From NCBI GenBank assembly GCA_028866355.1, contig JAGWIH010000093.1, forward strand, positions 1-8,077: a stretch of 8,077 bases of DNA. The letters are read 5' to 3'. The notes beneath the pieces are model-generated. The model searched no databases. It was not told the origin of the DNA and saw nothing but the letters and a program-made list of their open reading frames with translations. This document shows positions 1-6,177 of the stretch, piece by piece; the stretch's first letter is position 1; the number at the start of each line of letters is the position of its first letter. The DNA comes from Alphaproteobacteria bacterium. GTDB taxonomy: Bacteria; Pseudomonadota; Alphaproteobacteria; ATCC43930; CGMCC-115725. A program made the position numbers and the translations under genes.

Positions 1-213
1 CATCTCGCCAATGTCGGCGATGCCAAGACGCTGGTCATCCATCCGGCGAGCACGACGCACCAGCAGATGAGCGCGGCGGACCTCAAAACTGCCGGCATCG
101 GCGCGGATATGATCCGTCTCTCGATCGGGCTCGAGGATTTCGCGGATCTCGCCGACGATCTCGACCGCGCGCTACGCGCGTCGCAGAAGGCCGCGCCCAA
201 GGCGGCCGAATAG
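1..213 (+). CDS. metY: O-acetylhomoserine aminocarboxypropyltransferase (MetY), 3' end
   Basis: The last 70 codons of a gene that starts left of the window and ends in TAG at 211-213. The product belongs to the PLP-dependent cystathionine-gamma-synthase family and by family knowledge joins O-acetylhomoserine with sulfide (or methanethiol) to give homocysteine (or methionine) in the cytoplasm. The visible residues include NVGDAKTLVIHPASTTHQQ, which is characteristic of MetY. The IRLSIGLED segment carries the conserved arginine that binds the substrate carboxylate. An Ala/Lys-rich tail of about 12 residues follows the last conserved helix. The PLP lysine lies outside the window. The related O-succinylhomoserine sulfhydrylase MetZ is the main alternative, but the NVGDAKTL block favours MetY. 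The next gene starts directly after the stop, so the two are probably co-transcribed and translationally coupled. Confidence 0.88.
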   Translation, partial: HLANVGDAKTLVIHPASTTHQQMSAADLKTAGIGADMIRLSIGLEDFADLADDLDRALRASQKAAPKAAE

Positions 214-996
214 ATGGACTTCGCCGTTGGCGGCCAGCGCGGCTTTGCCGGCACCGGCGGCCGCCCGTTCGACAACAACCGACCGACCGTCGTTCTGCTG
301 CACGGCGCCGGCATGAACCACACGGTCTGGGCCTTGCAGGCGCGCGCCTTGGCGCATCACGGCCGCAACGTGCTGGCGATCGACTTTCCGGGGCACGGCG
401 ACAGCGCCGGCCCGGCCCTGACGACAATCGAGGCGCTTGCCGATTGGCTGTTGCGTGCCTTGCGCGCGCTCGACGTGGGACGGTTCCGGCTTGCCGGGCA
501 CAGCATGGGCTCGCTGGTCGCGCTCGAAGCCGCGTCGCGCGCCGGCGCCGCATGCGAGGCCTTGGCGCTGCTGGGTTTCGTGCCCGAGATGCGTGTCCAT
601 CCCGATCTGCTGGCTGCGGCCCGCAGTGGCGCGCATTTGGCATCGGAGATGATGGTCGCCTGGAGCTTCAAGACCCTCACCGGCGGCAATCCGGCGCCGG
701 GCGTCTTCCTGCCCGACGCCGCCTTGCGCCTGATCGAGCAGACGCCGGCGGCGAGTCTCGCCGCCGATCTTGCGGCTTGCGACCATTACGCCGGCGCGAC
801 CGCGGCAGCGGGCGCGGTGCGCTGTCCGGTCTTGTTGCTATCCGGCGCGCAGGACCGAATGACACCGGCGGCGAAAGCTGACAGCTTTGCCGGAAACTTC
901 GCACAGGGACGCAGCGTCGTGCTGCGCGGCTGCGGTCACATGCTGATGGTCGAGCAGCCGGTCCTGGTGCTCGATTCGCTGTACACCATCCTCTGA
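214..996 (+). CDS. alpha/beta-fold hydrolase
   Basis: A complete 260-residue single-domain alpha/beta hydrolase, presumably cytoplasmic because no signal peptide or membrane segment is seen. The catalytic layout is intact: oxyanion-hole HGAGMN at residues 30-35, strand and turn DFPGHGDS at 57-64, nucleophile elbow GHSMGS with Ser97, acid Asp214 in GAQDRMTP, and base His242 in GCGHMLMVEQP. The cap region (about 125-190) is Ala-rich and gives no substrate clue. The ATG directly follows the metY TAG with zero spacing, and AAGG about 11 bases upstream, inside metY, can serve as ribosome binding site. The neighbour suggests an operon and perhaps a link to methionine or sulfur metabolism, but this is context only. 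It lacks the length expected of MetX homoserine acetyltransferase. An esterase, lactonase or C-C hydrolase role cannot be separated from sequence alone. Confidence 0.9.
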   Translation: MDFAVGGQRGFAGTGGRPFDNNRPTVVLLHGAGMNHTVWALQARALAHHGRNVLAIDFPGHGDSAGPALTTIEALADWLLRALRALDVGRFRLAGHSMGSLVALEAASRAGAACEALALLGFVPEMRVHPDLLAAARSGAHLASEMMVAWSFKTLTGGNPAPGVFLPDAALRLIEQTPAASLAADLAACDHYAGATAAAGAVRCPVLLLSGAQDRMTPAAKADSFAGNFAQGRSVVLRGCGHMLMVEQPVLVLDSLYTIL

Positions 997-1018
997 CGCG
1001 ACTCGCGGCGCGCGTTGA

Positions 1019-1051
1019 CGCGCCCGAAGGGATAAGCGACCCTTCCGCGCG
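1019..1051 (+). other. GC-rich stem-loop upstream of the coiled-coil gene
   Basis: The 64-bp gap between the hydrolase stop and the coiled-coil gene holds one strong hairpin. The outer arms CGCGC (1019-1023) and GCGCG (1047-1051) pair. A small internal loop follows, then GAAGGG (1026-1031) pairs with CCCTTC (1040-1045) around an 8-base loop. No T-run follows, so it is either a weak or Rho-assisted terminator of the metY operon or a leader structure of the next gene, whose translation start is only 10 bases away. I see no convincing promoter in the gap. TTGACG at 1015-1020 has no fitting -10 box. Confidence 0.45.
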
Positions 1052-1060
1052 CGCGGGAGA

Positions 1061-4000
1061 ATGGTTTTGGAGTCGTCGAGCGCGATGCGACGCTGGCTAT
1101 CCGGGCCGGTGCTGGCCGCTGGTTGGATTGCGCTGTGCGCGTTGTTCATCCAGTTCTTCGCCGGCTGGCAAACGGTACTGACGTTGCCGCCGCTGTCGCT
1201 GGCGGTGATCATCATCTGGGTCATCCTGCCGGCATTGCTCATTTGGGGCGCGATGATCGTGCGCAGCCGCGCGGCGGAATTCGCCTCAGTTTCGGCGCGG
1301 CTTGCCGACCAGCTCGACCGCCTCTATTCGCCGTCCGAGGACCGTGACCGGCGCGCACACGAAGCGCTCAACGCTTTGCGGCGTCAGGCCGAGGAATTGG
1401 CCGGCGCGGTCGACCAGACGGTGCAACGCATCGAAAACGCCGCCGACAATCTCGGCGCGCGGCTCAATGAGTCGATGAGCACGGTCAACGCAGCGATGGA
1501 GCGCGCGGAATATGCGCGCAGCGATCTCGATCAGGCGGTTGGACCGATCAACCGCCTGGTGGAGACGCTGTCGGCGGAAGCGGCGACGCTCGAACGCGCC
1601 ATCAGCCGCGACCTCGACGACGTATCAAAACGCCTCGCCGAGCATGTCGAAGACATCGAAAAAGCCGTCGAGCGCGCGGTCGAAGACGGCGGCAAGCGCG
1701 CCGAAGCGCGCGGCACCGAGATCGAACGCAATCTCGCCCAGGCCCTGGAACGCGTCGGCAGCAACGCGACCTCGGAATTCGAACGCGCTACGGAGCGGCT
1801 GACACGCGATACGACGTTGGCCGCGGGCCGCATCGTCAGCGAGGCGGACGCCTTCCGCGCGGCGCTCGGCCGCAGCACGGAAGAGGCCATAACGCGCTTC
1901 AACGACGAAGCGAAGGCGATCGGTGGGCGGCTCGATCAGGCGGCGCGCGATCTCGACGCGGCCTCGGAACGGATTGCCAGCCAAAGCACGGCGGCCGTGG
2001 CGCCGGCCACCGCCGCGCTCGATCGTGCCGAAAGCGTCGCCGAGAAGCTACGCGTCGCCACGGATCAACTGTCGCGGCAATCGGGCGAGGCGGTGAAAGA
2101 CGCCGAAGCGGCCGGCGATGCGCTGATCCGGCGCGTGCAGGCGCTCAACGAGAGTGCCGACCAGGCCCTGCTCCGCCTGAAGGATGTCAGTGCCGGCTTT
2201 GCACGCGAGACCGAAGCGCTCGACACCGCCGCGCGCCAGGGCGGCGCGCGCTTCGATGAAGTCGCCGAACTCGTACGGCAACGGACGCAGGAACTGGCGG
2301 CGCAAAATGCACGCGCCATCGCCGACATGCTCGCGGCTGGCGAGACGTTGCAGGCGCGCGGCGCCGAGGCGACCAGCGCCGCCGAGACCGGCACGCGCGG
2401 CATCCGCGACGCCATCCAGGCGCTCGAGGCCGGCGGCAGCAGCCTGAGCGCACGGGTCAACGAGATCGAGCTGGCCGCCGAGCAGGCCAGAGCCGGATTG
2501 GCGCGGGCCGGCAGCGGCTTCGACGAAGAGGCGCGGAAGCTGTCGGCGACGATCGGCGAAAGCACGCTGCGCTTCAATCAAGGCGGCGACGCGCTGCGCC
2601 AGCAGATCGACACCATGCGCCAGGCAACCGACGAAACCGAGCGCCGCGTCATGGCGCTGGGCGAGACCTTCGGCCGCCAGCTCGACCATTTCAACCATAC
2701 GCGCGAGGCGATCGCCGCCGAAGTCGGCCAGATTCAGGGCAAGCTCCAGCAGCACACCGAGGATTTGGCGCGCGCCACCGAGCTCGCGATGCGCAACGCA
2801 CACGGCGCCGGCCAGGCCTTCGAGAACAATGCCGAGCGCCTGCGCGACGCGGCGGCGGCGATCGGCGCCCAGGCGGATTCCGTCGGTGCCTCTCTTGCGC
2901 GGCAGCTTGCCGAGTTCAAGATCGGCGCCGAAAGCCTGGTCGATCTCGGCGGCCGGTTCGAAGGTTCGCTGCGCATCGGCGTCGCCGAGCTGACCCAGGC
3001 CAGCGACCGTGCCGCCGGCCGCGCCGAGGAGGTCGGCCAGGTGTTTGCCGAGCAGGGCCGCATTCTCAGCCAGGTGAGCGAGTTGGCGTTGCAGCATATG
3101 GCGGCAAGCGGCGAAGCGCTGCGTGGCCGCGCCCAGGAAATCTCGGACGCCGTCGGCAACGCCGAGGCCCAAATCGACGCGCTTGGCAGCCGCTTCAGCG
3201 AACGCAGCCTGATGGTGGTTGCGGCCGGCGACGAAGCGCGGATCAAGCTCGAGGAGGTCAGCAACCTGTTCGGCCAGCAGGTGCAGCAGCTGGCCATCGC
3301 CATCGAGCGCACGGTGACGCGCGTCGAGGCGGCGCGCAACGCGCTGAACGATCACTTTACCTCAATAGGCAACGCGACCGACGTCGTGGCGCAACGGCTG
3401 CAGGAAATGGGCACGATCGCGGAATCGCAGCTCGCAGGCCTGGCCGCGACCGGCACGGCGATGACCGAACAAGGCGACAAGGCGACCGAGACCATGCGGC
3501 GGCAGCTGCGCGATCTCAACGGCGCCCTCGATGCCACCACCAAACGGCTCGAAAGCGTGCGCGCGGCGCTGTCGGATCACGCGGCACAACTCAACGGCGC
3601 GACCGATCTGGCGGTCGAAAAGCTGCGCGACGTGATCTCGGGCTACGACAATCAATCGGCGACACTAGTGGCGGCAGCCGAGCACATCAACCGCACCTCG
3701 CAAGAAGCCGCCGCGCTGTTCGGCAAGCAGACCGAGACGATGCTCAAGGTCGCCGACGAAGCCACCGGTCTCGCCAAGCGCGCACAGGATCAGTCGCTCG
3801 CCAATCAGCAGGAAACCTTCCTGCGTGGCGCCACTTACATGATCGAGACGCTGCAATCGCTGTCGGTCGAGATCACCAAGGCGCTCGATCAGCCGGTGCC
3901 GGAGGCGATCTGGCGCCGCTTCCACGCCGGCGAGCGCGGTGTGTTCATCCGTCACCTCCTGCAGGCGCAAGAGCGGCAGGCGAGCGTGGCGATCAAGAAG

Positions 4001-4183
4001 AAATTCGAGGAGGATTTGGCCTTCCGCGGCCATGCGCAGACCTATCTCGACCAGTTCGAGAACCTGTTGGCGCAGGCGCGCGCCTGCGACCATCTCGACG
4101 TGCTCGGCACCACGTTCGTGACCGCCGACGTCGGCAAGCTCTATCTCATTCTCGCCAACGCGGTCGGCCGGCTGAAGGCCTGA
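1061..4183 (+). CDS. membrane-anchored giant coiled-coil protein, TipN-like polarity-factor candidate
   Basis: A 1040-residue protein. Two hydrophobic helices near the N-terminus (about 15-35 and 46-67) anchor it in the inner membrane in a hairpin, which places both ends in the cytoplasm. From about 75 to 945 it is Ala/Glu/Arg/Gln-rich with heptad-like spacing and almost no proline, as in a very long coiled coil. Residues 947-1040 form a different, compact region with aromatics (IWRRFHAGERGVF, FRGHAQTYLDQFENLL, TADVGKLYLILANAVG), probably a folded C-terminal domain. Two N-terminal membrane segments plus a long coiled coil is the layout of Caulobacter TipN, a cell-pole marker. That likeness is architectural and homology is not shown. 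The start is uncertain. GGGAGA touches the ATG at 1061, too close to act for it. It is well placed for TTG at 1067, and ATG at 1085 (residue 9) is also possible. Gene neighbours give no function. Confidence 0.85.
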   Translation: MVLESSSAMRRWLSGPVLAAGWIALCALFIQFFAGWQTVLTLPPLSLAVIIIWVILPALLIWGAMIVRSRAAEFASVSARLADQLDRLYSPSEDRDRRAHEALNALRRQAEELAGAVDQTVQRIENAADNLGARLNESMSTVNAAMERAEYARSDLDQAVGPINRLVETLSAEAATLERAISRDLDDVSKRLAEHVEDIEKAVERAVEDGGKRAEARGTEIERNLAQALERVGSNATSEFERATERLTRDTTLAAGRIVSEADAFRAALGRSTEEAITRFNDEAKAIGGRLDQAARDLDAASERIASQSTAAVAPATAALDRAESVAEKLRVATDQLSRQSGEAVKDAEAAGDALIRRVQALNESADQALLRLKDVSAGFARETEALDTAARQGGARFDEVAELVRQRTQELAAQNARAIADMLAAGETLQARGAEATSAAETGTRGIRDAIQALEAGGSSLSARVNEIELAAEQARAGLARAGSGFDEEARKLSATIGESTLRFNQGGDALRQQIDTMRQATDETERRVMALGETFGRQLDHFNHTREAIAAEVGQIQGKLQQHTEDLARATELAMRNAHGAGQAFENNAERLRDAAAAIGAQADSVGASLARQLAEFKIGAESLVDLGGRFEGSLRIGVAELTQASDRAAGRAEEVGQVFAEQGRILSQVSELALQHMAASGEALRGRAQEISDAVGNAEAQIDALGSRFSERSLMVVAAGDEARIKLEEVSNLFGQQVQQLAIAIERTVTRVEAARNALNDHFTSIGNATDVVAQRLQEMGTIAESQLAGLAATGTAMTEQGDKATETMRRQLRDLNGALDATTKRLESVRAALSDHAAQLNGATDLAVEKLRDVISGYDNQSATLVAAAEHINRTSQEAAALFGKQTETMLKVADEATGLAKRAQDQSLANQQETFLRGATYMIETLQSLSVEITKALDQPVPEAIWRRFHAGERGVFIRHLLQAQERQASVAIKKKFEEDLAFRGHAQTYLDQFENLLAQARACDHLDVLGTTFVTADVGKLYLILANAVGRLKA
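3335..3688 (+). repeat. imperfect 75-residue-period repeat within the coiled-coil gene
   Basis: Within the long coiled coil, residues 759-801 (DNA 3335-3463) and 834-876 (DNA 3560-3688) align without gaps. They share the pattern R-x-A-L-x-D-H, then A-T-D seven residues later, then L, Q, A, L and A, with 13 identities in 43 positions. The spacing is exactly 75 residues. This suggests that part of the coiled coil grew by internal duplication. The similarity is at protein level only and the DNA has diverged. Confidence 0.5.
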
Positions 4184-4197
4184 CCGGCGCAACGAAA

Positions 4198-4223
4198 AGG
4201 GCGGCCCCGTCGGGGACCGCCCT
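4198..4223 (-). terminator. hairpin terminator between convergent genes
   Basis: An 11-bp stem with one C/A mismatch: AGGGCGGCCCC at 4198-4208 pairs with GGGACCGCCCT at 4213-4223 around a GTCG loop. Read on the minus strand the stem is followed by TTTTCGTT, so it fits an intrinsic terminator for the hsp20 transcript, 24 bases past its stop codon. On the plus strand it lies 15 bases past the coiled-coil gene stop but has no clear T-run. It may still work in both directions between these tail-to-tail genes. Confidence 0.75.
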
Positions 4224-4246
4224 CTGTCGTCGTCAGCCTGCCTGGG

Positions 4247-4699
4247 TTAGGCGGCTTTCTGGTCGATCACCTTCGGGCCGCTGCCCTTGGCGATCTCGAT
4301 CTTGCGCGGCTTCTTCTCTTCCGGCACTTCGCGCACGAGATCGACATGCAACAGGCCGTTGTCGAGGCTCGCGCCCGCCACCTTGATGTGGTCGGCGAGC
4401 TGGAAGCGACGCTCGAACGTACGGCTGGCGATGCCGCGGTGGAGATAGCTGGTGTTGGCTTCGTCCTTCTTGGACTTGCCGGTCACCAACAACTCGTTCT
4501 CCTTGACGGTGACATCGAGCTCGTCTTGCGCGAAACCCGCCACCGCCACGGTCAGGCGATAGGCGTTCTCGCCCGTGCTCTCGATGTTATAGGGCGGGTA
4601 GCCCGAGCCGTCGAAACGGGTCGCCGCGTCGGCCAACCGCAGCAAACGGTCGAAGCCGATGGTCGAGCGAAACAGGGGAGCAAAATCGAAACTATCCAT
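4247..4699 (-). CDS. ibpA: small heat-shock protein, Hsp20/IbpA family
   Basis: A 150-residue small heat-shock protein. By family knowledge it is an ATP-independent holdase that binds unfolding proteins in the cytoplasm and hands them to DnaK/ClpB. The N-terminus FDFAPLFRSTIGFDRLL matches the class-A IbpA/HspH type. The alpha-crystallin domain spans about residues 34-126 and starts at YPPYNIE. It includes VAVAGF (51-56), the YLHRGIASRTFERRFQL block (85-101), and the signature ASLDNGLLHVDL (110-121). The C-terminal I-x-I anchor is IEI at 134-136, followed by a 14-residue tail. The chosen ATG (4697-4699) has a strong GGAGG nine bases upstream. An in-frame ATG at 4738 is rejected because it would translate through the structured leader and the sequence before FDFAPLF is not family-like. 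Expression is probably heat-induced at two levels, by the sigma-32 promoter and the thermometer leader described separately. Confidence 0.95.
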   Translation of the reverse strand: MDSFDFAPLFRSTIGFDRLLRLADAATRFDGSGYPPYNIESTGENAYRLTVAVAGFAQDELDVTVKENELLVTGKSKKDEANTSYLHRGIASRTFERRFQLADHIKVAGASLDNGLLHVDLVREVPEEKKPRKIEIAKGSGPKVIDQKAA

Positions 4700-4790
4700 G
4701 GTCCACAACCTCCATTGAGCAAAGTGGGTTTTGCGCACCCGCCGGAATGGCCGGGCGCCCAGTGTCCAGACCCGCGAAGGCTCCGGACGA
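4700..4790 (-). promoter_or_regulatory. ROSE-like RNA thermometer in the hsp20 5' leader
   Basis: Read on the minus strand, the roughly 90-nt leader folds by eye into three hairpins. Hairpin 1 (4788-4764): GTCCGGAGCC pairs with GGGTCTGGAC, with one G/G mismatch and one wobble, around TTCGC. Hairpin 2 (4758-4733): GCGC/GCGC and CCGG/CCGG stems with a 5-base bulge and a CCATT loop. Hairpin 3 (4727-4703): CCAC pairs with GTGG, then two U/U mismatches, a U-G pair, a bulged G and two more pairs. This sequesters GGAGG (4713-4709) opposite the sequence TTGCT. ROSE elements of alphaproteobacterial small heat-shock genes are known for several hairpins, a terminal one with a U-Y-G-C-U motif facing the Shine-Dalgarno, and weak pairs that melt on warming. 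All of these are present here, although the last pair of the motif is lost (AGGU instead of AGGA). Confidence 0.72.
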
Positions 4791-4796
4791 AAGCTC

Positions 4797-4825
4797 AGAT
4801 GGGATCGGGATTGCGACCCGTCAAG
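4797..4825 (-). promoter_or_regulatory. sigma-32 (RpoH) heat-shock promoter for hsp20
   Basis: On the minus strand CTTGAC (4825-4820) and TCCCATCT (4804-4797) are separated by 15 bases. The known heat-shock consensus is CTTGAA, 13-15 bases, CCCCATNT, so only one position in each box differs. Transcription would begin near 4790, just before hairpin 1 of the leader. The -35 box lies 12 bases past the rpmE stop codon. Confidence 0.7.
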
Positions 4826-4863
4826 GGCCGCAGTGGCCTACTTTTTAACGCCTAGGCCCTTGA
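4821..4863 (-). repeat. 9-bp perfect inverted repeat over the rpmE stop codon
   Basis: TCAAGGGCC (4821-4829) and GGCCCTTGA (4855-4863) are perfect inverted copies 25 bases apart. In rpmE mRNA one arm lies in the last codons and the other just past the stop, so the end of the message could fold into a long-loop hairpin. No T-run follows. The 4821-4829 arm also contains most of the hsp20 -35 box, so a hairpin or a bound dimer here could influence both genes. No known site type is recognised. Confidence 0.4.
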
Positions 4864-5065
4864 AACGCTTGTTGAATCGGGCGAGCTGGCCACCCGTATC
4901 GAGCAGCTTCTGCTGGCCGCCGGTCCAGGCCGGATGCGAGCGTGAATCGATTTCGAGATGGAGCGTGTCGCCCGCCTTGCCGTAGGTCGACCGGGTTTTG
5001 TAGGTCGTGCCGTCGGTCATGACGACCGTGATCTCGTGATAATCCGGGTGGATTCCGTCTTTCAT
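4838..5065 (-). CDS. rpmE: 50S ribosomal protein L31
   Basis: A 75-residue ribosomal protein L31, a component of the large subunit that sits at the subunit interface (central protuberance to 30S head). The N-terminus MKDGIHPDYHEITVVMTDGT and the core HLEIDSRSHPAWTGG are diagnostic, and the length is normal for the family. There is no cysteine at all, so this is the zinc-free form without the CxxC motif, as is usual in alphaproteobacteria. The ATG is supported by TGGAG eight bases upstream. The gene has its own promoter, and its transcript probably starts only about 18 bases before the ATG. It lies between the motor-like operon and hsp20 on the same strand. Confidence 0.98.
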   Translation of the reverse strand: MKDGIHPDYHEITVVMTDGTTYKTRSTYGKAGDTLHLEIDSRSHPAWTGGQQKLLDTGGQLARFNKRFKGLGVKK

Positions 5066-5089
5066 GGGTACCGCTCCAGGGAGGCGCGC

Positions 5090-5118
5090 TTTATAGCGGC
5101 CGCGCCCGACTCATGCAA
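5090..5118 (-). promoter_or_regulatory. sigma-70 promoter of rpmE
   Basis: On the minus strand TTGCAT (5118-5113) and TATAAA (5095-5090) stand exactly 17 bases apart, the optimal spacing for the housekeeping sigma factor. The start point would be near 5083, giving a very short leader. The spacer is unusually GC-rich and contains the 8-bp palindrome GCGGCCGC. An AACCGC/GCGGTT hairpin (5117-5131) touches the -35 box. Confidence 0.7.
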
Positions 5119-5149
5119 CCGCTTCGCGGTTAACGTTCGGCACAGCACA

Positions 5150-5168
5150 GCGGCCGGACGTCGGCCGC
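5150..5168 (-). terminator. GC hairpin after the MotB-like gene, possible terminator
   Basis: GCGGCCG (5150-5156) and CGGCCGC (5162-5168) form a perfect 7-bp stem around a 5-base loop, 16 bases past the stop of the MotB-like gene. No T-run follows on the minus strand, so termination may be partial or need Rho. Position and strength make it the best candidate for the end of the motor-like operon. The 119-bp gap holding it contains no further gene. Confidence 0.4.
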
Positions 5169-5184
5169 GTCGTGCGAAGCACCC

Positions 5185-6171
5185 TTAACGTTCCGTCAGT
5201 TTCAGTTCGATGCGCCGGTTCTGCGCATAGTCCGCGTCGGTCGTGCCGGTCGCGATCGGCGTGTATTGGCCGAAACCCGCCGCCACCAGGCGATTGGGCG
5301 GAATGCCCTGGTCGATCAAGAACCGGACCACCGACTGGGCGCGCGCCGACGACAGCTCCCAGTTCGAGGGGAATTGGCCGGTGTGGATCGGCCGTGCGTC
5401 GGTGTGCCCGTCGATCTCGAGCACCCAGTCGATGTTATTCGGGATTTCGCCGGACAGTTGCTTCAGCGCCTGCGCTAACTTGGTGAGTTGCGTCTGCGCG
5501 GCCGGCGTCAGCTCGGCGCTGGCGGTGTCGAACAGCACGTCGGACTGAAACACGAAGCGGTCGCCGACGATGCGGATATCCTTGCGGTTGGCGAGGATCG
5601 CACTCAGGCGGCCGAAGAATTCCGAGCGGAACTTCGCCAATTCCGCGACCTTCGTCGCCAACGCCTGATTGAGCTTGTTGCCGAGGTCGTTAATCTGCAC
5701 CTGCTGCTGCTTGGTCTTGGCCTCGGAGAGGTCGAGTGCAGCGGCAATCTGTGCCAGTTGTTGGCGCAACGCCGCGACCTGCTGGTTGAGCTGGTCAACC
5801 GTGGTCTGCGCCTTGCCCAGGTCCTCGGTCTTCTGGCTGAGCTGGCCGCCAAGCTGGGTCGCTTGCGCCTCGGCGGCATTCTTGGCCGCGGCCGTCGCTT
5901 GGAGCTGCGAATTGAGCGTCGAGAGCTTGAGTTCCAGCGCGGCGCTGGTGTTCTTCTGCAGCGACAGCATGTCGCTGAGTTGATTGAGCTGCTGGCTGAG
6001 CCGAGCCAGCTCGGTGTCGCGGTTTGACAGCGCGCCGCTGAGATAGAACTGGCCGGCGGTGAACACCAGCAGCACGAAGATGATCACCATGACGAGCTGC
6101 GTCAGGGCGTCGACGAAGCCTGGCCAGATATTGATCGTCGACCGGCGCTGGCGACGGGAATAGAGCGACAT
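5185..6171 (-). CDS. MotB/OmpA-type peptidoglycan-binding stator protein
   Basis: A 328-residue protein with the layout of a MotB-like stator subunit. A short basic cytoplasmic start (SRRQRR, 5-10) precedes one membrane helix at about 19-43, led by WPGFVDALTQLV. Asp21 sits where MotB and its relatives keep the proton-accepting aspartate. A Gln/Leu-rich periplasmic coiled coil covers about 50-180, much longer than in flagellar MotB. The C-terminal OmpA domain (about 205-328) has FQSDVLFDTASAEL, the peptidoglycan-contact segment IDGHTDARPI (253-262), LSSARAQSVVRFL and the NRRIEL end (318-323). All key binding residues look intact. The ATG begins six bases after the MotA-like stop, with only a weak TAGG-type ribosome site, so translational coupling is likely. 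The pair should form a proton channel anchored to the cell wall. Its cellular task is unknown. Nearby genes do not include flagellar, Tol or Zorya effector genes. Confidence 0.9.
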   Translation of the reverse strand: MSLYSRRQRRSTINIWPGFVDALTQLVMVIIFVLLVFTAGQFYLSGALSNRDTELARLSQQLNQLSDMLSLQKNTSAALELKLSTLNSQLQATAAAKNAAEAQATQLGGQLSQKTEDLGKAQTTVDQLNQQVAALRQQLAQIAAALDLSEAKTKQQQVQINDLGNKLNQALATKVAELAKFRSEFFGRLSAILANRKDIRIVGDRFVFQSDVLFDTASAELTPAAQTQLTKLAQALKQLSGEIPNNIDWVLEIDGHTDARPIHTGQFPSNWELSSARAQSVVRFLIDQGIPPNRLVAAGFGQYTPIATGTTDADYAQNRRIELKLTER

Positions 6172-6177
6172 GTGCGC

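Noticed and set aside
172..786. 204-codon open frame on the minus strand over metY and the hydrolase
   Set aside because: The plus strand encodes an intact catalytic triad and MetY motifs here, so the antisense frame is a by-product of base composition.
1015..1043. Possible promoter with TTGACG before the coiled-coil gene
   Set aside because: No -10-like hexamer at 16-18 bases. GATAAG lies only 10 bases away.
2048..3355. 435-codon open frame on the minus strand inside the coiled-coil gene
   Set aside because: Shadow frame. The plus-strand frame has the coherent coiled-coil protein with membrane helices, and GC-rich codon bias keeps the opposite strand free of stops. The product has no recognisable domain.
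4700..4738. Upstream in-frame ATG extending Hsp20 by 13 residues
   Set aside because: The extra residues are not family-like, and translation would run through the structured leader. The ATG at 4699 has a strong ribosome site at the right distance.
5130..5193. Direct repeat TTAACGTTC at 5130-5138 and 5185-5193, resembling CtrA half sites
   Set aside because: The second copy is the stop codon and last codons of the MotB-like gene. The 55-bp offset does not fit the TTAA-N7-TTAA CtrA box, so it is probably chance.
5488..6027. 179-codon plus-strand open frame across the MotB-like gene
   Set aside because: It is the antisense of the Gln/Leu-rich coiled coil, and its Leu/Arg-rich product has no domain logic.
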